Of a stretch of DNA of 64,000 nucleotides, positions 18,844 through 29,212 are shown in pieces. Under the pieces are notes generated by a model. That model did not search any database and was not told the DNA's origin. It worked only from the letters and a program-made list of their open reading frames with translations. Location: the NCBI GenBank assembly GCA_963795835.1, contig CAWCJC010000006.1, forward strand, positions 1-64,000. The letters are read 5' to 3'. Each line of letters begins with the position of its first letter. Positions within the stretch are counted from its first letter, which is position 1. This stretch comes from JALYXI01 sp963795835 (GTDB taxonomy: Bacteria > Acidobacteriota > Terriglobia > Bryobacterales > Bryobacteraceae). The translations under genes were made by a program, and so were the position numbers.

Positions 18844-20002
18844 CTAGTTCTTGTACGCGATACGCCAGATCTTCTTACCGCCATCATCGGAGACCAGCAG
18901 ACTTCCATCGCGCAACTGCAATAATCCTACAGGCCTCCCCCACACATCCTTCTCCTCGGCGCCCATCATCCATCCCGTTACAAAATCCTGCGCTTTGCCC
19001 GTAGGTTTTCCATTTTTGAACGGAACGAACGATACGGAATACCCAACCCGCTGGGCTCGATTGGAGGACCCATGGTTCGCCAAGAACGCGCCGCCTCGAT
19101 ACTTCGCTGGAAAACTGGTGCCCGTGTAGAAACTGAAATCCAAGACCGCGCAGTGCGGTTCCAGCGGAAGATCGGGTGCAATTGCCTTTCCCACCAAATC
19201 GGGATGCCGCCCCGCCAAACGCGGATCCTCGTGCGGACCTAGATACGCGTAAGGCCACCCATAGAACCCGCCGGGTTTCACGCTCGTAAAATAATCAGCA
19301 ACCAGACCGTCACCCAGATCGTTCCGCTCCTCGACGCTGGTCCAAATTTGCCCCGTGTCTGGATTGAAGCGAAGCCCCACAGGATTCCGCAGTCCGGTCG
19401 CGAACACGCGCGCGCCTGACCCATCCGGATTGTATTCATTGATCGCCGCCCGGTTCTCCGGATCCCCTTCCACTAAGTCGCCCGACGAACCTACGGCGAC
19501 ATACATCTTTAGCGCCCGCCTTATCGAACGCAATTGTGCGCGTTACATGGCCCTTGTCATATCCCGCAAGAGAGACAACCTCCTCACCGGGGCCTAAACT
19601 GCGCGTTGCCGAGTCGTATGGGTATCGTTTGATAGACATCGGCTCGCCTACGTAAAGATAGTTCTTCCACCACGCGAGCCCATACGGCCGGTCCAAACCC
19701 TTCAGCAGTGCCGTTTTCTTCCCGTTTTCCAACAGGTAAACTGATCCGTTCGGCACCGTATCGCTCACCAAGATTTCACCGGCCGGTCCCTCAACCATGA
19801 ATCGGGGGCGTTCAAAACCTTCCGCATATTCCTGAACGCTGAATCCCGCAGGAGCATGCAGCGTTGCGCCGGCCGGCCGTGGCACCACCTTGGGCCCATT
19901 CTTAACCGAAGGCGTCGCATAAGGAGCAGGAAGCGTTTCGGCCGTCTTTTTCTCGGCGAACCCGGCACAACTCACAATCAGCAACATGGTGATCTGTTTC
20001 AT
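18844..20002 (-). CDS. Sorbosone dehydrogenase-like lipoprotein (frameshifted)
   Basis: About 386 residues in two frames joined near 19510 (AKDV for AKMYVAVGSSG; an A run). The start MKQITMLLIVSCAGF at 20002 gives a lipobox (IVSC), so it is probably anchored in an outer leaflet or periplasmic membrane. The beta-propeller repeats (GRPVGLLQLRDGSLLVSDDG; GLRNPVGLRFNPDTGQIW; RPYGLAWWKNYLYVGEP) are typical of the L-sorbosone dehydrogenase/PQQ-glucose dehydrogenase family. It is divergent from the TonB receptor. It likely oxidises a sugar or aldehyde in the periplasm, probably with PQQ, although cofactor ligands were not checked. Confidence 0.75.
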
Positions 20003-20084
20003 GAACTGTACAAAGTCTCCCTTTACTCGTGTGTCTGAAGTGTTATTGTAACGGTCGGGAGTCGTTGTTTTCGTTTTAAAGTCC

Positions 20085-23000
20085 ATGAATATTCCACGTC
20101 TGAGTTTCTGCCTGCTTTGCCCTATTTTTGTCTTCTCCCTTTCTGCCCAGGAGTACCGCGGCACAATCGGCGGACTCGTCACCGATTCCTCAGGCGCTCC
20201 CGTTGCTGGCGCAAAAGTGATCGTCACCGAAATCAGCACGAACACCCGATCCGAACTTGTGACCAAAGACGCCGGCGAATACACGGCAGCGGCGCTTCTT
20301 CCTGGCGATTACGAAATCAATGTTCACATCCAGGGATTTAAAGATTACCTTCGGAAGTCCGTTCACCTCGGGGCAGGGGAGCGCGTGGTCATCGATATCC
20401 GCCTGGAACTGGGCGACGCCACCCAGACGGTCGAAGTTTCGGCTGATGTGCCCCTGATCAATACCGAAAATGCCTCCGTCGGCCAGCCAATCACCACCAA
20501 AGAAGTCGAAGACCTTCCGCTGAATGGCGGCACGCCTCTCACGTTCGCTTCGCTCTCCATCGGCGTCGTGGCGACTGGACAACCCGGTCTTATCCATCCG
20601 TTCGACGCCGGCGCGGCTGCAGGCTACAGCATCGGGGGCACACCAGCACAGACTAATGAAATCCTCATCAACGGTTCACCGGATTCCACCTGGGATGGAC
20701 GCTTAGCCTATAGCCCGCCTCGCGACGCTGTCCTCGAAGTTCGTGTGAAAGCTTTCGATACCGATGCCGGTTTCGGTCACACAGGAGGCGGCACCATCAA
20801 TCAAATTCTCAAAAGCGGAACCAATCAGCTTCACGGCACGCTCCAGGAACTCAATCAGCCCAATACGCTCACCGCGAACAACTTTTTCAATAACAAGAAT
20901 GGCTTGGGTAATCCCGTCACGCACTTCAATCAATATGGAGCCACGATAGGCGGCCCGGTCATCCTCCCCAAACTCTATAACGGCAAAGACAAGCTTTTCT
21001 TTGAATTTGCCTGGGAAAGTGTCCGCGATAGCCAGCCGAACACCGCATTTCTCACTGTCCCGACCGTGGCCGAACGTCAAGGCGACTTCTCCGCACTCCT
21101 GAAAGTCGGTCCCCAATACCAACTCTACGACCCCTATACGGCCGTCCAATCCGGCACCACCATCACCCGTTCGCCTTATCCGAACAACGTCATCCCGGCC
21201 AGTCAGCTCAACCCTATTTCCCAGGCGCTTCTGAAGTATTTTCCCCTCCCCAACATCGCCCCCCAGCGCGCGGATGGTTACTACAACTTCGGTAACACCG
21301 CCCCGACCACAGACACTTACAACAACTATTTCGGCCGCCTCGATTTCAACGTCAGCGACCGCAACCGTCTGTTTTTCGATGTCCGCCGCACTGACTACTT
21401 CCAGTCGAAGAATGACTACTTCGGGAATGGTTCCACCGGCTCCCTGCTCACCCGCGAAAACTGGGGCTCTATGCTGGACGACGTCATCACCATCAACTCC
21501 ACCAACATCGTCGACCTCCATTTCAATTTCACCCGCCTGAACGAAACCCATCCGGCGCCCTCAGCTGGTTTCGATCCCACCACGCTCGGCCTGCCCAGCT
21601 ATATCGCCGCCAATTCCCGCTATCTTCAGCTCCCTTATATTTCCTTCAGCACCAACTCCGCCTTTCAGACTTTGGGCGTGAACAGCGCCAACATTCTTCC
21701 GTCGCAGTCCGCCCAGTTTTACGGAACCTGGACCAGCATCCGCGGCAATCACACCATTCGCACCGGTCTTGATGCTCGCCAATATCGGCTGAACGCCACC
21801 AATTACGGCAATTCAGTAGGCAATTTCTCCTTCAGCGCAAACACGTTCGTGCGCGCCTCCAGCAGTGCCTCTTCTACAGTCGTTCTCGGGCAGGATCTCG
21901 CCAGTTTTCTGCTTGGCCTGCCGACCGGCGGCAGCTATGACGAAAATGCCGCGGGATCCTACTATCAGTACTACGGCGCCGGATTCGTCCAGGACGATTG
22001 GCGTGCCCGCCCGAATCTGACTCTGAACCTGGGCATCCGCTTCGATCACGACGGTCCATATCGCGAGAAATACGGCCGCACGCTCAACGGCTTCGACTAC
22101 AACGCTGGCGGCCCCACTTTCGCAACCAAGAGTAATAACGCTATCTACGACACGACCTCGCATCTGTTTAGCCCCCGGTTCGGCGCCGCCTGGACCCCAA
22201 CCCGCCTCAAGGGCAAAACCGTCATCCGCGCGGGCTTCGGAATGTTTGTTTCCCCCATCACCATCTCCAGCTTCAGCCTGAATGGTACGTACTCCACGAA
22301 TCCCATCCTCACTCAGGAAGGATTTAGCCAATCGACGCCGTACACGCCCACTTCGAACAATTACCTCACTCCGGCCACTACGCTTTCGAATCCTTTTCCG
22401 AAAGGTATCCAACAGCCGGCCGGCTCATCGCTGGGCCTCGCCACTTACCAAGGCCAAACGCTTACCATCCTGAACCCCAAGATGAGCAACCCGTATTCGC
22501 TCCGCTGGAATATCGGTTTCCAACACACCCTTGGGAACTCCACCATTCTCGAAGTTGTGTACATGGGCAACCACAGCGTGCATCTGCCTGTGTTCGAAAC
22601 ACAGCTCAACAGCATTCCCCGCCAGTACCTGAGCACCCTTCCTTACCGCGATCAAGCCGTGATCTCGAACCTTACGGCAACCGTCCCGAACCCCTACAAC
22701 GGCATTATCACGGCGGGCACTCCGTCCGGCCCGACCACCACCACCGCTCAACTCCTGAGTCGGTACCCGCAGTACCCCACGGGCACCGGCAGCTTCAGTT
22801 CCGGAATTCTGCTCGCCAACAAACCCGTAGGCAGTTCCTACTTCGAAAGTCTGAACGTTCATCTTCAGAAACGCTTCAATTCCACTGGTCTCACGATCAT
22901 CGGCAACTATATTCACTCAAGACTGACCGAACAAACCACCTTCCTCAATGACACGGACCCGGTCCCGGAAAAACGCATCTCTTCCTACGATCACCCGAAT

Positions 23001-23498
23001 CGCTTCGTCACCGCCATCACGTATGAACTGCCTTTCCACGGCGTCCTCAAGGGAGGATGGATGGTGAACTCCATCTATACCTACCAAACCGGCCAGCCCC
23101 TGATCTGGGTGAATGGCAGCACCAGCAACCCGGGCGATTACATCTATTCGGGCGGCCCGCTAGCCCTCAACAATCGCAATGCAAACTCGCTGGCTTTCGA
23201 CACCTCGCAATTCAACACCAACCCTCAACAGCAGCTTCAATATCACATCCGGACATTCAGCACCACGTTCGATAACCTTCGTCAGGACGGCATCAATCAG
23301 CTGGATGGCTCGGTCATCAAATACTTCAAACCCACCGAAAGCAGTAAGCTGCAAATCCGCTTCGAGGCTTTCAACCTTCTGAATCACCCAACCTTTGGCG
23401 CCCCGAACTTAACCGCAACGAACAGCGCCTTCGGTACAATCACGTCCCAATCGAATCGCCCCAGAACCATTCAAATCGGCGCAAGACTCTCGTTCTAG
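20085..23498 (+). CDS. TonB-dependent receptor, Oar-like, with carboxypeptidase-regulatory domain
   Basis: 1137 residues. A signal peptide (MNIPRLSFCLLCPIFVF) is followed by a carboxypeptidase-regulatory-like domain (GTIGGLVTDSSGAPVAGAKV), a plug region (TTKEVEDLPLNGG), and a long beta-barrel ending in aromatic ARLSF, as in outer-membrane barrels. The C-terminal part (FEAFNLLNHPTFGAPNLTAT) is typical of Acidobacteriota receptors. It takes up large substrates, driven by the TonB-ExbBD system encoded downstream in this window (49522-47705). Divergent from the sorbosone dehydrogenase-like gene, with which it may share a regulatory region. No frameshift. Confidence 0.9.
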   Translation: MNIPRLSFCLLCPIFVFSLSAQEYRGTIGGLVTDSSGAPVAGAKVIVTEISTNTRSELVTKDAGEYTAAALLPGDYEINVHIQGFKDYLRKSVHLGAGERVVIDIRLELGDATQTVEVSADVPLINTENASVGQPITTKEVEDLPLNGGTPLTFASLSIGVVATGQPGLIHPFDAGAAAGYSIGGTPAQTNEILINGSPDSTWDGRLAYSPPRDAVLEVRVKAFDTDAGFGHTGGGTINQILKSGTNQLHGTLQELNQPNTLTANNFFNNKNGLGNPVTHFNQYGATIGGPVILPKLYNGKDKLFFEFAWESVRDSQPNTAFLTVPTVAERQGDFSALLKVGPQYQLYDPYTAVQSGTTITRSPYPNNVIPASQLNPISQALLKYFPLPNIAPQRADGYYNFGNTAPTTDTYNNYFGRLDFNVSDRNRLFFDVRRTDYFQSKNDYFGNGSTGSLLTRENWGSMLDDVITINSTNIVDLHFNFTRLNETHPAPSAGFDPTTLGLPSYIAANSRYLQLPYISFSTNSAFQTLGVNSANILPSQSAQFYGTWTSIRGNHTIRTGLDARQYRLNATNYGNSVGNFSFSANTFVRASSSASSTVVLGQDLASFLLGLPTGGSYDENAAGSYYQYYGAGFVQDDWRARPNLTLNLGIRFDHDGPYREKYGRTLNGFDYNAGGPTFATKSNNAIYDTTSHLFSPRFGAAWTPTRLKGKTVIRAGFGMFVSPITISSFSLNGTYSTNPILTQEGFSQSTPYTPTSNNYLTPATTLSNPFPKGIQQPAGSSLGLATYQGQTLTILNPKMSNPYSLRWNIGFQHTLGNSTILEVVYMGNHSVHLPVFETQLNSIPRQYLSTLPYRDQAVISNLTATVPNPYNGIITAGTPSGPTTTTAQLLSRYPQYPTGTGSFSSGILLANKPVGSSYFESLNVHLQKRFNSTGLTIIGNYIHSRLTEQTTFLNDTDPVPEKRISSYDHPNRFVTAITYELPFHGVLKGGWMVNSIYTYQTGQPLIWVNGSTSNPGDYIYSGGPLALNNRNANSLAFDTSQFNTNPQQQLQYHIRTFSTTFDNLRQDGINQLDGSVIKYFKPTESSKLQIRFEAFNLLNHPTFGAPNLTATNSAFGTITSQSNRPRTIQIGARLSF

Positions 23499-23502
23499 TG
23501 CT

Positions 23503-25356
23503 GTGCGCGGTCCCGGCTACGGCGGAAGCCGCGCGAAACTGAAAGGAGTGCCATCCCCTAAACCGCCGGAAGACCAGAACACCACCTTCCGCGCCCGCTT
23601 GGCCAGCTTCCGCAACATCCGTCCTATGCTGGCCTTGGTTTGGCAAACCAGCCCCCCACTGGTTTTCTCAGGAATCGTTCTCCGTCTCGTCCGCGCTCTG
23701 CTCCCCTTGGCAACCCTCTGGATCGCCAAACTCATCATTGATGCGGTAGTAGCCAGATCCCCACAACTCTGGCGCTGGGTGGCCATAGAACTAGGCCTGG
23801 CAATTCTTAGCGACATCCTGGGCCGGGCCAATGCTCTAGGCGATAGCCTGCTTGCCGACCGCTTCACAAACCGGATCAGCATCCGCCTGATGCAGCACGC
23901 CGCCAAGCTCGACCTGGTTAGCTTCGAAGACCCAGTCTTTTACGATAAGCTCGAACGCGCAAGACGCCAAACAACAGGACGCGTAACGCTTCTCGCCAGC
24001 CTGCTTAATATCGCGCAGGACACAGTCAGCCTGCTTTCCCTTTCAGCGGGCCTCATTGTCTTCTCCCCCTGGCTGATGGTCCTGCTGGCACTCGCCGTCG
24101 TCCCCAGCTTCCTGGGCGAAACGCACTTTACCGCGCTCGCCTATTCCGTTCTTTACCGCTGGACTCCGCAACGCCGCGAACTCGATTATCTTCGCGTCCT
24201 CGGTGCCAGCGCTTCCAGCGCCAAAGAAATCAAAATCTTCGGTCTGGGCGATTACCTCGCGGACCGCTACCGCAAAGTGTCCGACAGGATCTTCACTGAA
24301 AACAAAGCCCTAGCGATCAAACGCGCCACGGTGGGCAGTCTCCTCAACCTGATCTCAACCGGGGGCTACTACGGTGCTTACGTCATCATCCTTTTCAGAA
24401 CCGTTTCCGGCGCGCTGTCGCTCGGTACCCTCACCTTTCTCACCGGAGCCTTCTCCCGCTCCCGTATGTTCATCGAACGGATCCTTTCAGGCTTCAACGA
24501 TGTCTCCGAACAGGCGCTATTCCTCCGCGACCTCTTCGACTTCTTTGAAATGGAGCCCCAGATCCGCTCCCAGCCGAATGCACTCCCGGCTCCGCGCCCC
24601 ATCCGGGATGGCTTTGAATTTCAAAACGTCGCGTTCCACTACCCCGGCGCAACCCGCCAGGTCCTGAAAGACATTAACTTCCGCCTTACCCCGCCCGAAA
24701 AGGTTGCACTGATCGGCGCCAATGGGGCAGGGAAGACAACACTCGTCAAACTCCTGGCCCGTCTCTACGAACCGACTGCCGGCCGCATCCTGCTCGACGG
24801 TGTCGATCTCCGCGACTACTCCGTTGAAGATCTCCGCCGCGAAATCGGTGTAATTTTCCAGGACTACATGCGTTATGACCTACTTATAAAAGAAAACATA
24901 GGGTTTGGTAAAATCGAAGATCTGGACAAAAACGACCTCATCGCCAGCGCGGCCCACAAAAGCCAGGCAACAGATATGATTGACCGCCTGCCCGCCAAGT
25001 ACGATCAGGTTTTAGGCCGCCGCTTCGAAGGCGGTGTTGATCTATCCGGCGGTGAATGGCAGAAAATCGCCCTCGCCCGCGCCTACATGCGCGACGCCCA
25101 ACTCCTCATTCTCGATGAACCCACTGCCACGCTCGATGCGCGCGCCGAATACGAAGTCTTCCTCCGTTTCGCCGAACTCACGCGTGGCCGCATGTCCGTC
25201 CTCATCAGCCATCGCTTCTCCACCGTTCGCATGGCAGACCGCATCTTAGTACTTTCTGAAGGCAATATCACCGAACAAGGAACTCACCGCGAACTGGTCA
25301 GTCAAGGCGGCCTGTATGCCGAACTTTTCGAACTCCAAGCCGCCGGATACAGATAA
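23503..25356 (+). CDS. ABC transporter, fused permease-ATPase (exporter type)
   Basis: 617 residues: an N-terminal six-helix membrane domain (residues ~50-300), then an ATPase domain with Walker A GANGAGKTTL, Q-loop VIFQDYMRYD, signature LSGGEWQK, Walker B LLILDEPTATLD and H-loop ISHRFS. A half-transporter exporter that probably works as a homodimer. GTG at 23503 is used; nearby in-frame alternatives exist. Substrate unknown. It is followed four bases later by the RNase J gene. Confidence 0.85.
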   Translation: MRGPGYGGSRAKLKGVPSPKPPEDQNTTFRARLASFRNIRPMLALVWQTSPPLVFSGIVLRLVRALLPLATLWIAKLIIDAVVARSPQLWRWVAIELGLAILSDILGRANALGDSLLADRFTNRISIRLMQHAAKLDLVSFEDPVFYDKLERARRQTTGRVTLLASLLNIAQDTVSLLSLSAGLIVFSPWLMVLLALAVVPSFLGETHFTALAYSVLYRWTPQRRELDYLRVLGASASSAKEIKIFGLGDYLADRYRKVSDRIFTENKALAIKRATVGSLLNLISTGGYYGAYVIILFRTVSGALSLGTLTFLTGAFSRSRMFIERILSGFNDVSEQALFLRDLFDFFEMEPQIRSQPNALPAPRPIRDGFEFQNVAFHYPGATRQVLKDINFRLTPPEKVALIGANGAGKTTLVKLLARLYEPTAGRILLDGVDLRDYSVEDLRREIGVIFQDYMRYDLLIKENIGFGKIEDLDKNDLIASAAHKSQATDMIDRLPAKYDQVLGRRFEGGVDLSGGEWQKIALARAYMRDAQLLILDEPTATLDARAEYEVFLRFAELTRGRMSVLISHRFSTVRMADRILVLSEGNITEQGTHRELVSQGGLYAELFELQAAGYR

Positions 25357-25359
25357 TTA

Positions 25360-27027
25360 ATGACAGATCAAAAGCTCCAGATAATCCCGCTCGGCGGCGT
25401 AGGCGAATTCGGCATGAACATGATGGCCATTCGCTTCAATGACGACATCATTGTCGTCGATAGCGGCATGATGTTCCCGGAAGCCGAACTCCTGGGCGTT
25501 GACTTCGTCACCCCGGATCTTACTTTCTTGACGGAGAACCGCTCGAAAGTTCGCGCCCTCTTCCTGACCCACGGACACGAAGACCACATCGGCTCTGTTG
25601 CGTTCTTCCTCGCAGAACTCAACGTACCCGTCTATGGAACCGCTTTCACTCTCGCTCTTGTTGAGCGGCGCATGAGCGAATACGAGTTTGAAGACAAAGT
25701 CGACTTCAACACCATCAAGCCGAAACAAATCGTCACCGTTGGCCCGTTTTCCGTGGAGTTCGTTCATGTCACGCATTCCATCGTCAGCGCAGTGGCGCTC
25801 TTCATCACGACTCCGCTCGGTGTCGTCGTTCACACCGGCGACTTCAAAGTCGACCCCACTCCCACCGACAACTTACTCTTCGATCTGCACACTTTCGCCG
25901 AGTACGGTAAGCGCGGTGTCCTGCTCCTCATGTCGGACTCCACGAATTCCGACCGGCCTGGCTACTCCGAATCGGAACGTGCCGTTCGACCACGCCTCGA
26001 AGAGATCTTCCATCGCGCCGAACAGCGCCTCTTCGTCTCTTCGTTCAGTTCCTCCATCCACCGCCTCCAGCAGGTCATCGACATCTCTGAAGAGTTCGGC
26101 CGCAAGGTCTCCATTGTGGGCCGCAGCATGTCGAACGTCACGGAAATCGCGCACAACCTGGGCCTGCTCTCCATCCCGGACGGCATCCTCATGCGCCCGC
26201 AGGACGCTATGGGTGCCCCGCCGAGCAAAGTCACGATCATGATCTCCGGCACGCAGGGCGAGCCTATGAGTGCGCTCTCCCGCGTGGCCGTCGATAACCA
26301 CAAAAACATCTCGGTAAAAAGGGGCGACACGGTCGTCCTCAGCTCCCGCATCATCCCCGGTAACGAGAAGAACATCTTCCGGATGATCGACCATCTCTCG
26401 CGTCGCGGAGCCGACGTCATGTACGGCAGCATGAATCCGCCCATCCACGTCTCCGGTCACGGCAGTGTTGAAGAACTCCGCCTGGTTCTCAACCTCCTCC
26501 GTCCCAAGTACTTCATGCCCGTTCACGGAGAATACCGTCAACTCACCAAACACGCGAAATTAGCCGATCACCTCCGCCAATCCGGCATGAAAGAATCGTT
26601 CGTCATGGAAACCGGCGATGTCCTTGAAATCGATGCCCAAGGTGCTCGCAAGAACGGCCGTGTCACGGTAGGCCGAGTCTGCATCGATTCCGGCGTGGTT
26701 GACGAAATCGTTGGCGACATGGTGATCCGCGACCGCCGCCATATCTCTGAAGACGGCATCGTACTCGCCATCATCGCCATCAATAAGCTCACCGGAAAAG
26801 TTGAAGCGTCACCCGAAGTTATGGCCAGAGGCTTCGCTTCCGACGATGGATCGGAGTTCATGAAGAACGCAAAACAGGTAGTGGCCCGCACGCTCGAAAA
26901 CTCCTCCGCGGAAGAGAAAGGCGATTGGGGCGTTATGAAAGAAAAGGTCCGCGCGGACCTCAAACGCTACATTTCGAAGCACACCCAGCGCCGGCCCCTC
27001 ATTATGCCGGTCATCCTCGAAATTTGA
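25360..27027 (+). CDS. rnj: Ribonuclease J
   Basis: 555 residues, metallo-beta-lactamase/beta-CASP ribonuclease. Motifs: THGHEDHIG zinc site, LMSDSTNS, SSIHRLQQVIDIS (beta-CASP), and a C-terminal VHGEYRQL. Full length for the family, whose members act as 5'-3' exonuclease and endonuclease in RNA maturation and decay. Start codon lies four bases after the ABC gene stop. It overlaps the start of the following oxidase by three bases through TTGA. Confidence 0.9.
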   Translation: MTDQKLQIIPLGGVGEFGMNMMAIRFNDDIIVVDSGMMFPEAELLGVDFVTPDLTFLTENRSKVRALFLTHGHEDHIGSVAFFLAELNVPVYGTAFTLALVERRMSEYEFEDKVDFNTIKPKQIVTVGPFSVEFVHVTHSIVSAVALFITTPLGVVVHTGDFKVDPTPTDNLLFDLHTFAEYGKRGVLLLMSDSTNSDRPGYSESERAVRPRLEEIFHRAEQRLFVSSFSSSIHRLQQVIDISEEFGRKVSIVGRSMSNVTEIAHNLGLLSIPDGILMRPQDAMGAPPSKVTIMISGTQGEPMSALSRVAVDNHKNISVKRGDTVVLSSRIIPGNEKNIFRMIDHLSRRGADVMYGSMNPPIHVSGHGSVEELRLVLNLLRPKYFMPVHGEYRQLTKHAKLADHLRQSGMKESFVMETGDVLEIDAQGARKNGRVTVGRVCIDSGVVDEIVGDMVIRDRRHISEDGIVLAIIAINKLTGKVEASPEVMARGFASDDGSEFMKNAKQVVARTLENSSAEEKGDWGVMKEKVRADLKRYISKHTQRRPLIMPVILEI

Positions 27028-28259
27028 TTACGGACGCCTCAGGTTTTGAAGGCTGGGCGGATCGCACCGTCGCTCCGCGCTCAGAATCCGAGCTCCTCGA
27101 GCTCTTCAATTCGCCCCTCACCATTCGGGGCGGCGGCACCGGCCTCACCGGAGGCAGCGTCCCGCAAGGGGGCGCAAGCGTCTCGCTTGAGCACTTCAAC
27201 AAAATCGAAATTGAGCCTGGACGTGCCAGAGTTGGCGCAGGCGTTCTCCTGAAAGACCTGCAGGCGGCAGCCGCCAGAACGGGCCAGTTTTATCCACCCG
27301 ACCCGACCGAAACGTGGGCATCCTTAGGCGGCACCATTGCAACAAACGCCAGCGGAAGTCGCAGCTTCAAATACGGCGCAACCCGGCGATGGATCGAATC
27401 CCTAAGAGTCGCTACCCTGGACGGTCAGATCCGCGAATACCGCCGCGGTGAACGCATCGACTTCGCCGTTCCCGCGCTTCCGGTCCCAAGAACCACCAAG
27501 ACAACCGCGGGTTACCCGCTTCAACCAGACATGGATTGGGTCGACCTCTTCACCGGCTCCGAAGGCACCCTGGGAGTGATCCTCGAAGCAGAAGTAAAGC
27601 TCCTCCCCACTCCCAAAGACCTGCTCACCGCCGTCATCTTCTTCAAAGATCAAGACCCGCCGGAAGCCTGGCGCGAAATCGAAGGCTTAAGAATGCTGGA
27701 ATTCTTCGATCGAAACAGCCTGAATCTCTTAGGCGTTAAGGGCCAAAGCGCGTTCCTGGTTGAACAAGAAGACGCCGACCTGGACGCCTGGGATGCCCGC
27801 CTCAAACATACAGAAGACGCCTGGTTTGCTACCGAGCCGGCAGACCGAGAACGGATCCGCATCTTCCGTCACTCGCTCCCGGAGAAGGTAAATGAACAGG
27901 TCCGCCGAAGAGGCCAAAAGAAACAGGGCACCGATTTCGCTGTCCCGCTAGACCGAAACAAAGAAATGCTGGCCTTTTATCGGGAAAGCTGTAAAGAAGA
28001 CTATGTCATCTTCGGCCACTATGGCGACGCCCATCTACACGTGAACCTCTTCCGCGAAGACAAACAGTTGATTACCGAACTGGCAAAACAAGCAGTAGCC
28101 CTGGGAGGAACAGTGAGCGCCGAACACGGCTTGGGGAAACTGAAGAAGCATCTCCTGCCTCTACAATTCACTCCGGACCAGATAGAATCCATGCGCAGAG
28201 TCAAACAGCACTTGGACCCGCATCAACACCTCAGCCCACAAACCCTATTCTGGTCCTGA
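27024..28259 (+). CDS. FAD-binding oxidase (glycolate oxidase GlcD-like)
   Basis: 411 residues. FAD_binding_4 domain with IRGGGTGLTGGSVPQGG pyrophosphate loop and GGTIATNASGSRSFKYGATR; the C-terminal domain ends FGHYGDAHLHVNLF and SAEHGLGKLKKHLL, as in D-lactate/glycolate dehydrogenases. The start is chosen as TTG at 27024, overlapping the RNase J stop as TTGA. It is the only in-frame start near the domain; longer versions would run deep into rnj. The substrate is not determined. Confidence 0.8.
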   Translation: MITDASGFEGWADRTVAPRSESELLELFNSPLTIRGGGTGLTGGSVPQGGASVSLEHFNKIEIEPGRARVGAGVLLKDLQAAAARTGQFYPPDPTETWASLGGTIATNASGSRSFKYGATRRWIESLRVATLDGQIREYRRGERIDFAVPALPVPRTTKTTAGYPLQPDMDWVDLFTGSEGTLGVILEAEVKLLPTPKDLLTAVIFFKDQDPPEAWREIEGLRMLEFFDRNSLNLLGVKGQSAFLVEQEDADLDAWDARLKHTEDAWFATEPADRERIRIFRHSLPEKVNEQVRRRGQKKQGTDFAVPLDRNKEMLAFYRESCKEDYVIFGHYGDAHLHVNLFREDKQLITELAKQAVALGGTVSAEHGLGKLKKHLLPLQFTPDQIESMRRVKQHLDPHQHLSPQTLFWS

Positions 28260-28263
28260 GCCG

Positions 28264-28452
28264 CTAGCGCTTTTTCTTTGCCCGAGGCGCTACCTCGTCG
28301 CCCTCCGCCCGCGCCTCACTCAATCCGATAGCGATGGCCTGCTTGGGGTTCTTGACCTTAGCTCCGCTGGAACTCTTCAACTTCCCAGCCTTAAACTCAT
28401 GCATCACTTGCCCCACTTTCTTACTTGCAGCCGCTTTCTTTTTCGTAGCCAT
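28264..28452 (-). CDS. DUF6496-type small basic protein
   Basis: 62 residues from ATG at 28452 (MATKKKAAASKKVG), basic at both ends. The core VGQVMHEFKAGKLKSSSGAK and KNPKQAIAIGLSEARA matches the DUF6496 family, small bacterial proteins of unknown role. A longer start at 28473 is possible but overlaps FabG more. It overlaps no other gene on its strand and lies a few bases after fabG, convergent with the FAD oxidase. Confidence 0.75.
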   Translation of the reverse strand: MATKKKAAASKKVGQVMHEFKAGKLKSSSGAKVKNPKQAIAIGLSEARAEGDEVAPRAKKKR

Positions 28453-28453
28453 A

Positions 28454-29191
28454 CTACATATACATACCCCCATTCACATCGATCACGGCCCCGGTGATAT
28501 ACCCGGCCCGTTCCCCGCACAGAAACTCCACGGCCGCCGCCACGTCATCGGCACTTCCAAACCGGCCCAAGGGAATTCCGCCCAGCACCTTGGCTTTCAA
28601 CTCCTCCCCCAGCCCGCTCGTCATGTCCGTCTCGATAAATCCAGGCGCCACTGCATTCACCGTTACGCCGCGCGACCCCATCTCCTGCGCCAAACTTTTT
28701 GTCAGCCCGATCAAACCTGCCTTGGCGGCCACATAGTTGGCCTGCCCCGCATTGCCGCTTCGCCCCACCACCGATGAGATATTCACAATCCTCCCCCAGC
28801 GTTCCTTCATCATGGAAGGGAGCACGGCTTGGCAAGCAGCAAATGCCGCCGACAAATTTGTCTGAATCACCAGATCCCAATCCGCCTGCCTCATCCGCAT
28901 CGCAATTCCGTCTCGAGTCACGCCTGCGTTATTCACCAAAATGTCGATCTTCCCGAAATTCTTCCCAACCTCCAATATGGCGGGCTTGACCGTCTCTCCG
29001 GAACTCATGTCGAGCTCCAAAACATGAGCCTCCACTCCCATGGAACGAATTTCCGAGGCAGCGCTCTCCAGCAACTCTCGATTCCGAGCCGCCAACACTA
29101 CGCGCACCCCGCTCTTCGCCAAAGCTTTCGCGCAAGCCAGCCCAATCCCCCGGCTTGCGCCGGTCACCAATGCAGTTCTCTGATTATTCAT
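28454..29191 (-). CDS. fabG: 3-oxoacyl-[ACP] reductase FabG
   Basis: 245 residues, short-chain dehydrogenase fold with TGASRGIG cofactor loop, NNAGVTRDG, catalytic Ser-Tyr-Lys in ISSVVGRSGNAGQANYVAAKAG, and C-terminal EFLCGERAGYITGAVIDVNG typical of FabG. It probably reduces 3-oxoacyl-ACP in fatty acid synthesis; no other fab genes lie nearby. Divergent from the UbiD-type decarboxylase, separated by 21 bases. Confidence 0.8.
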   Translation of the reverse strand: MNNQRTALVTGASRGIGLACAKALAKSGVRVVLAARNRELLESAASEIRSMGVEAHVLELDMSSGETVKPAILEVGKNFGKIDILVNNAGVTRDGIAMRMRQADWDLVIQTNLSAAFAACQAVLPSMMKERWGRIVNISSVVGRSGNAGQANYVAAKAGLIGLTKSLAQEMGSRGVTVNAVAPGFIETDMTSGLGEELKAKVLGGIPLGRFGSADDVAAAVEFLCGERAGYITGAVIDVNGGMYM

Positions 29192-29212
29192 TCGGAACTG
29201 ACATCATAGTTC

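Noticed and set aside
20703..22916. Long antisense ORFs opposite the TonB receptor gene
   Set aside because: They follow from GC-rich codon use in the real gene, have no start signals, and no recognisable domains.
25357..26553. ORFs antisense to the RNase J gene
   Set aside because: The overlapping RNase J frame has all catalytic motifs; the antisense products have none.
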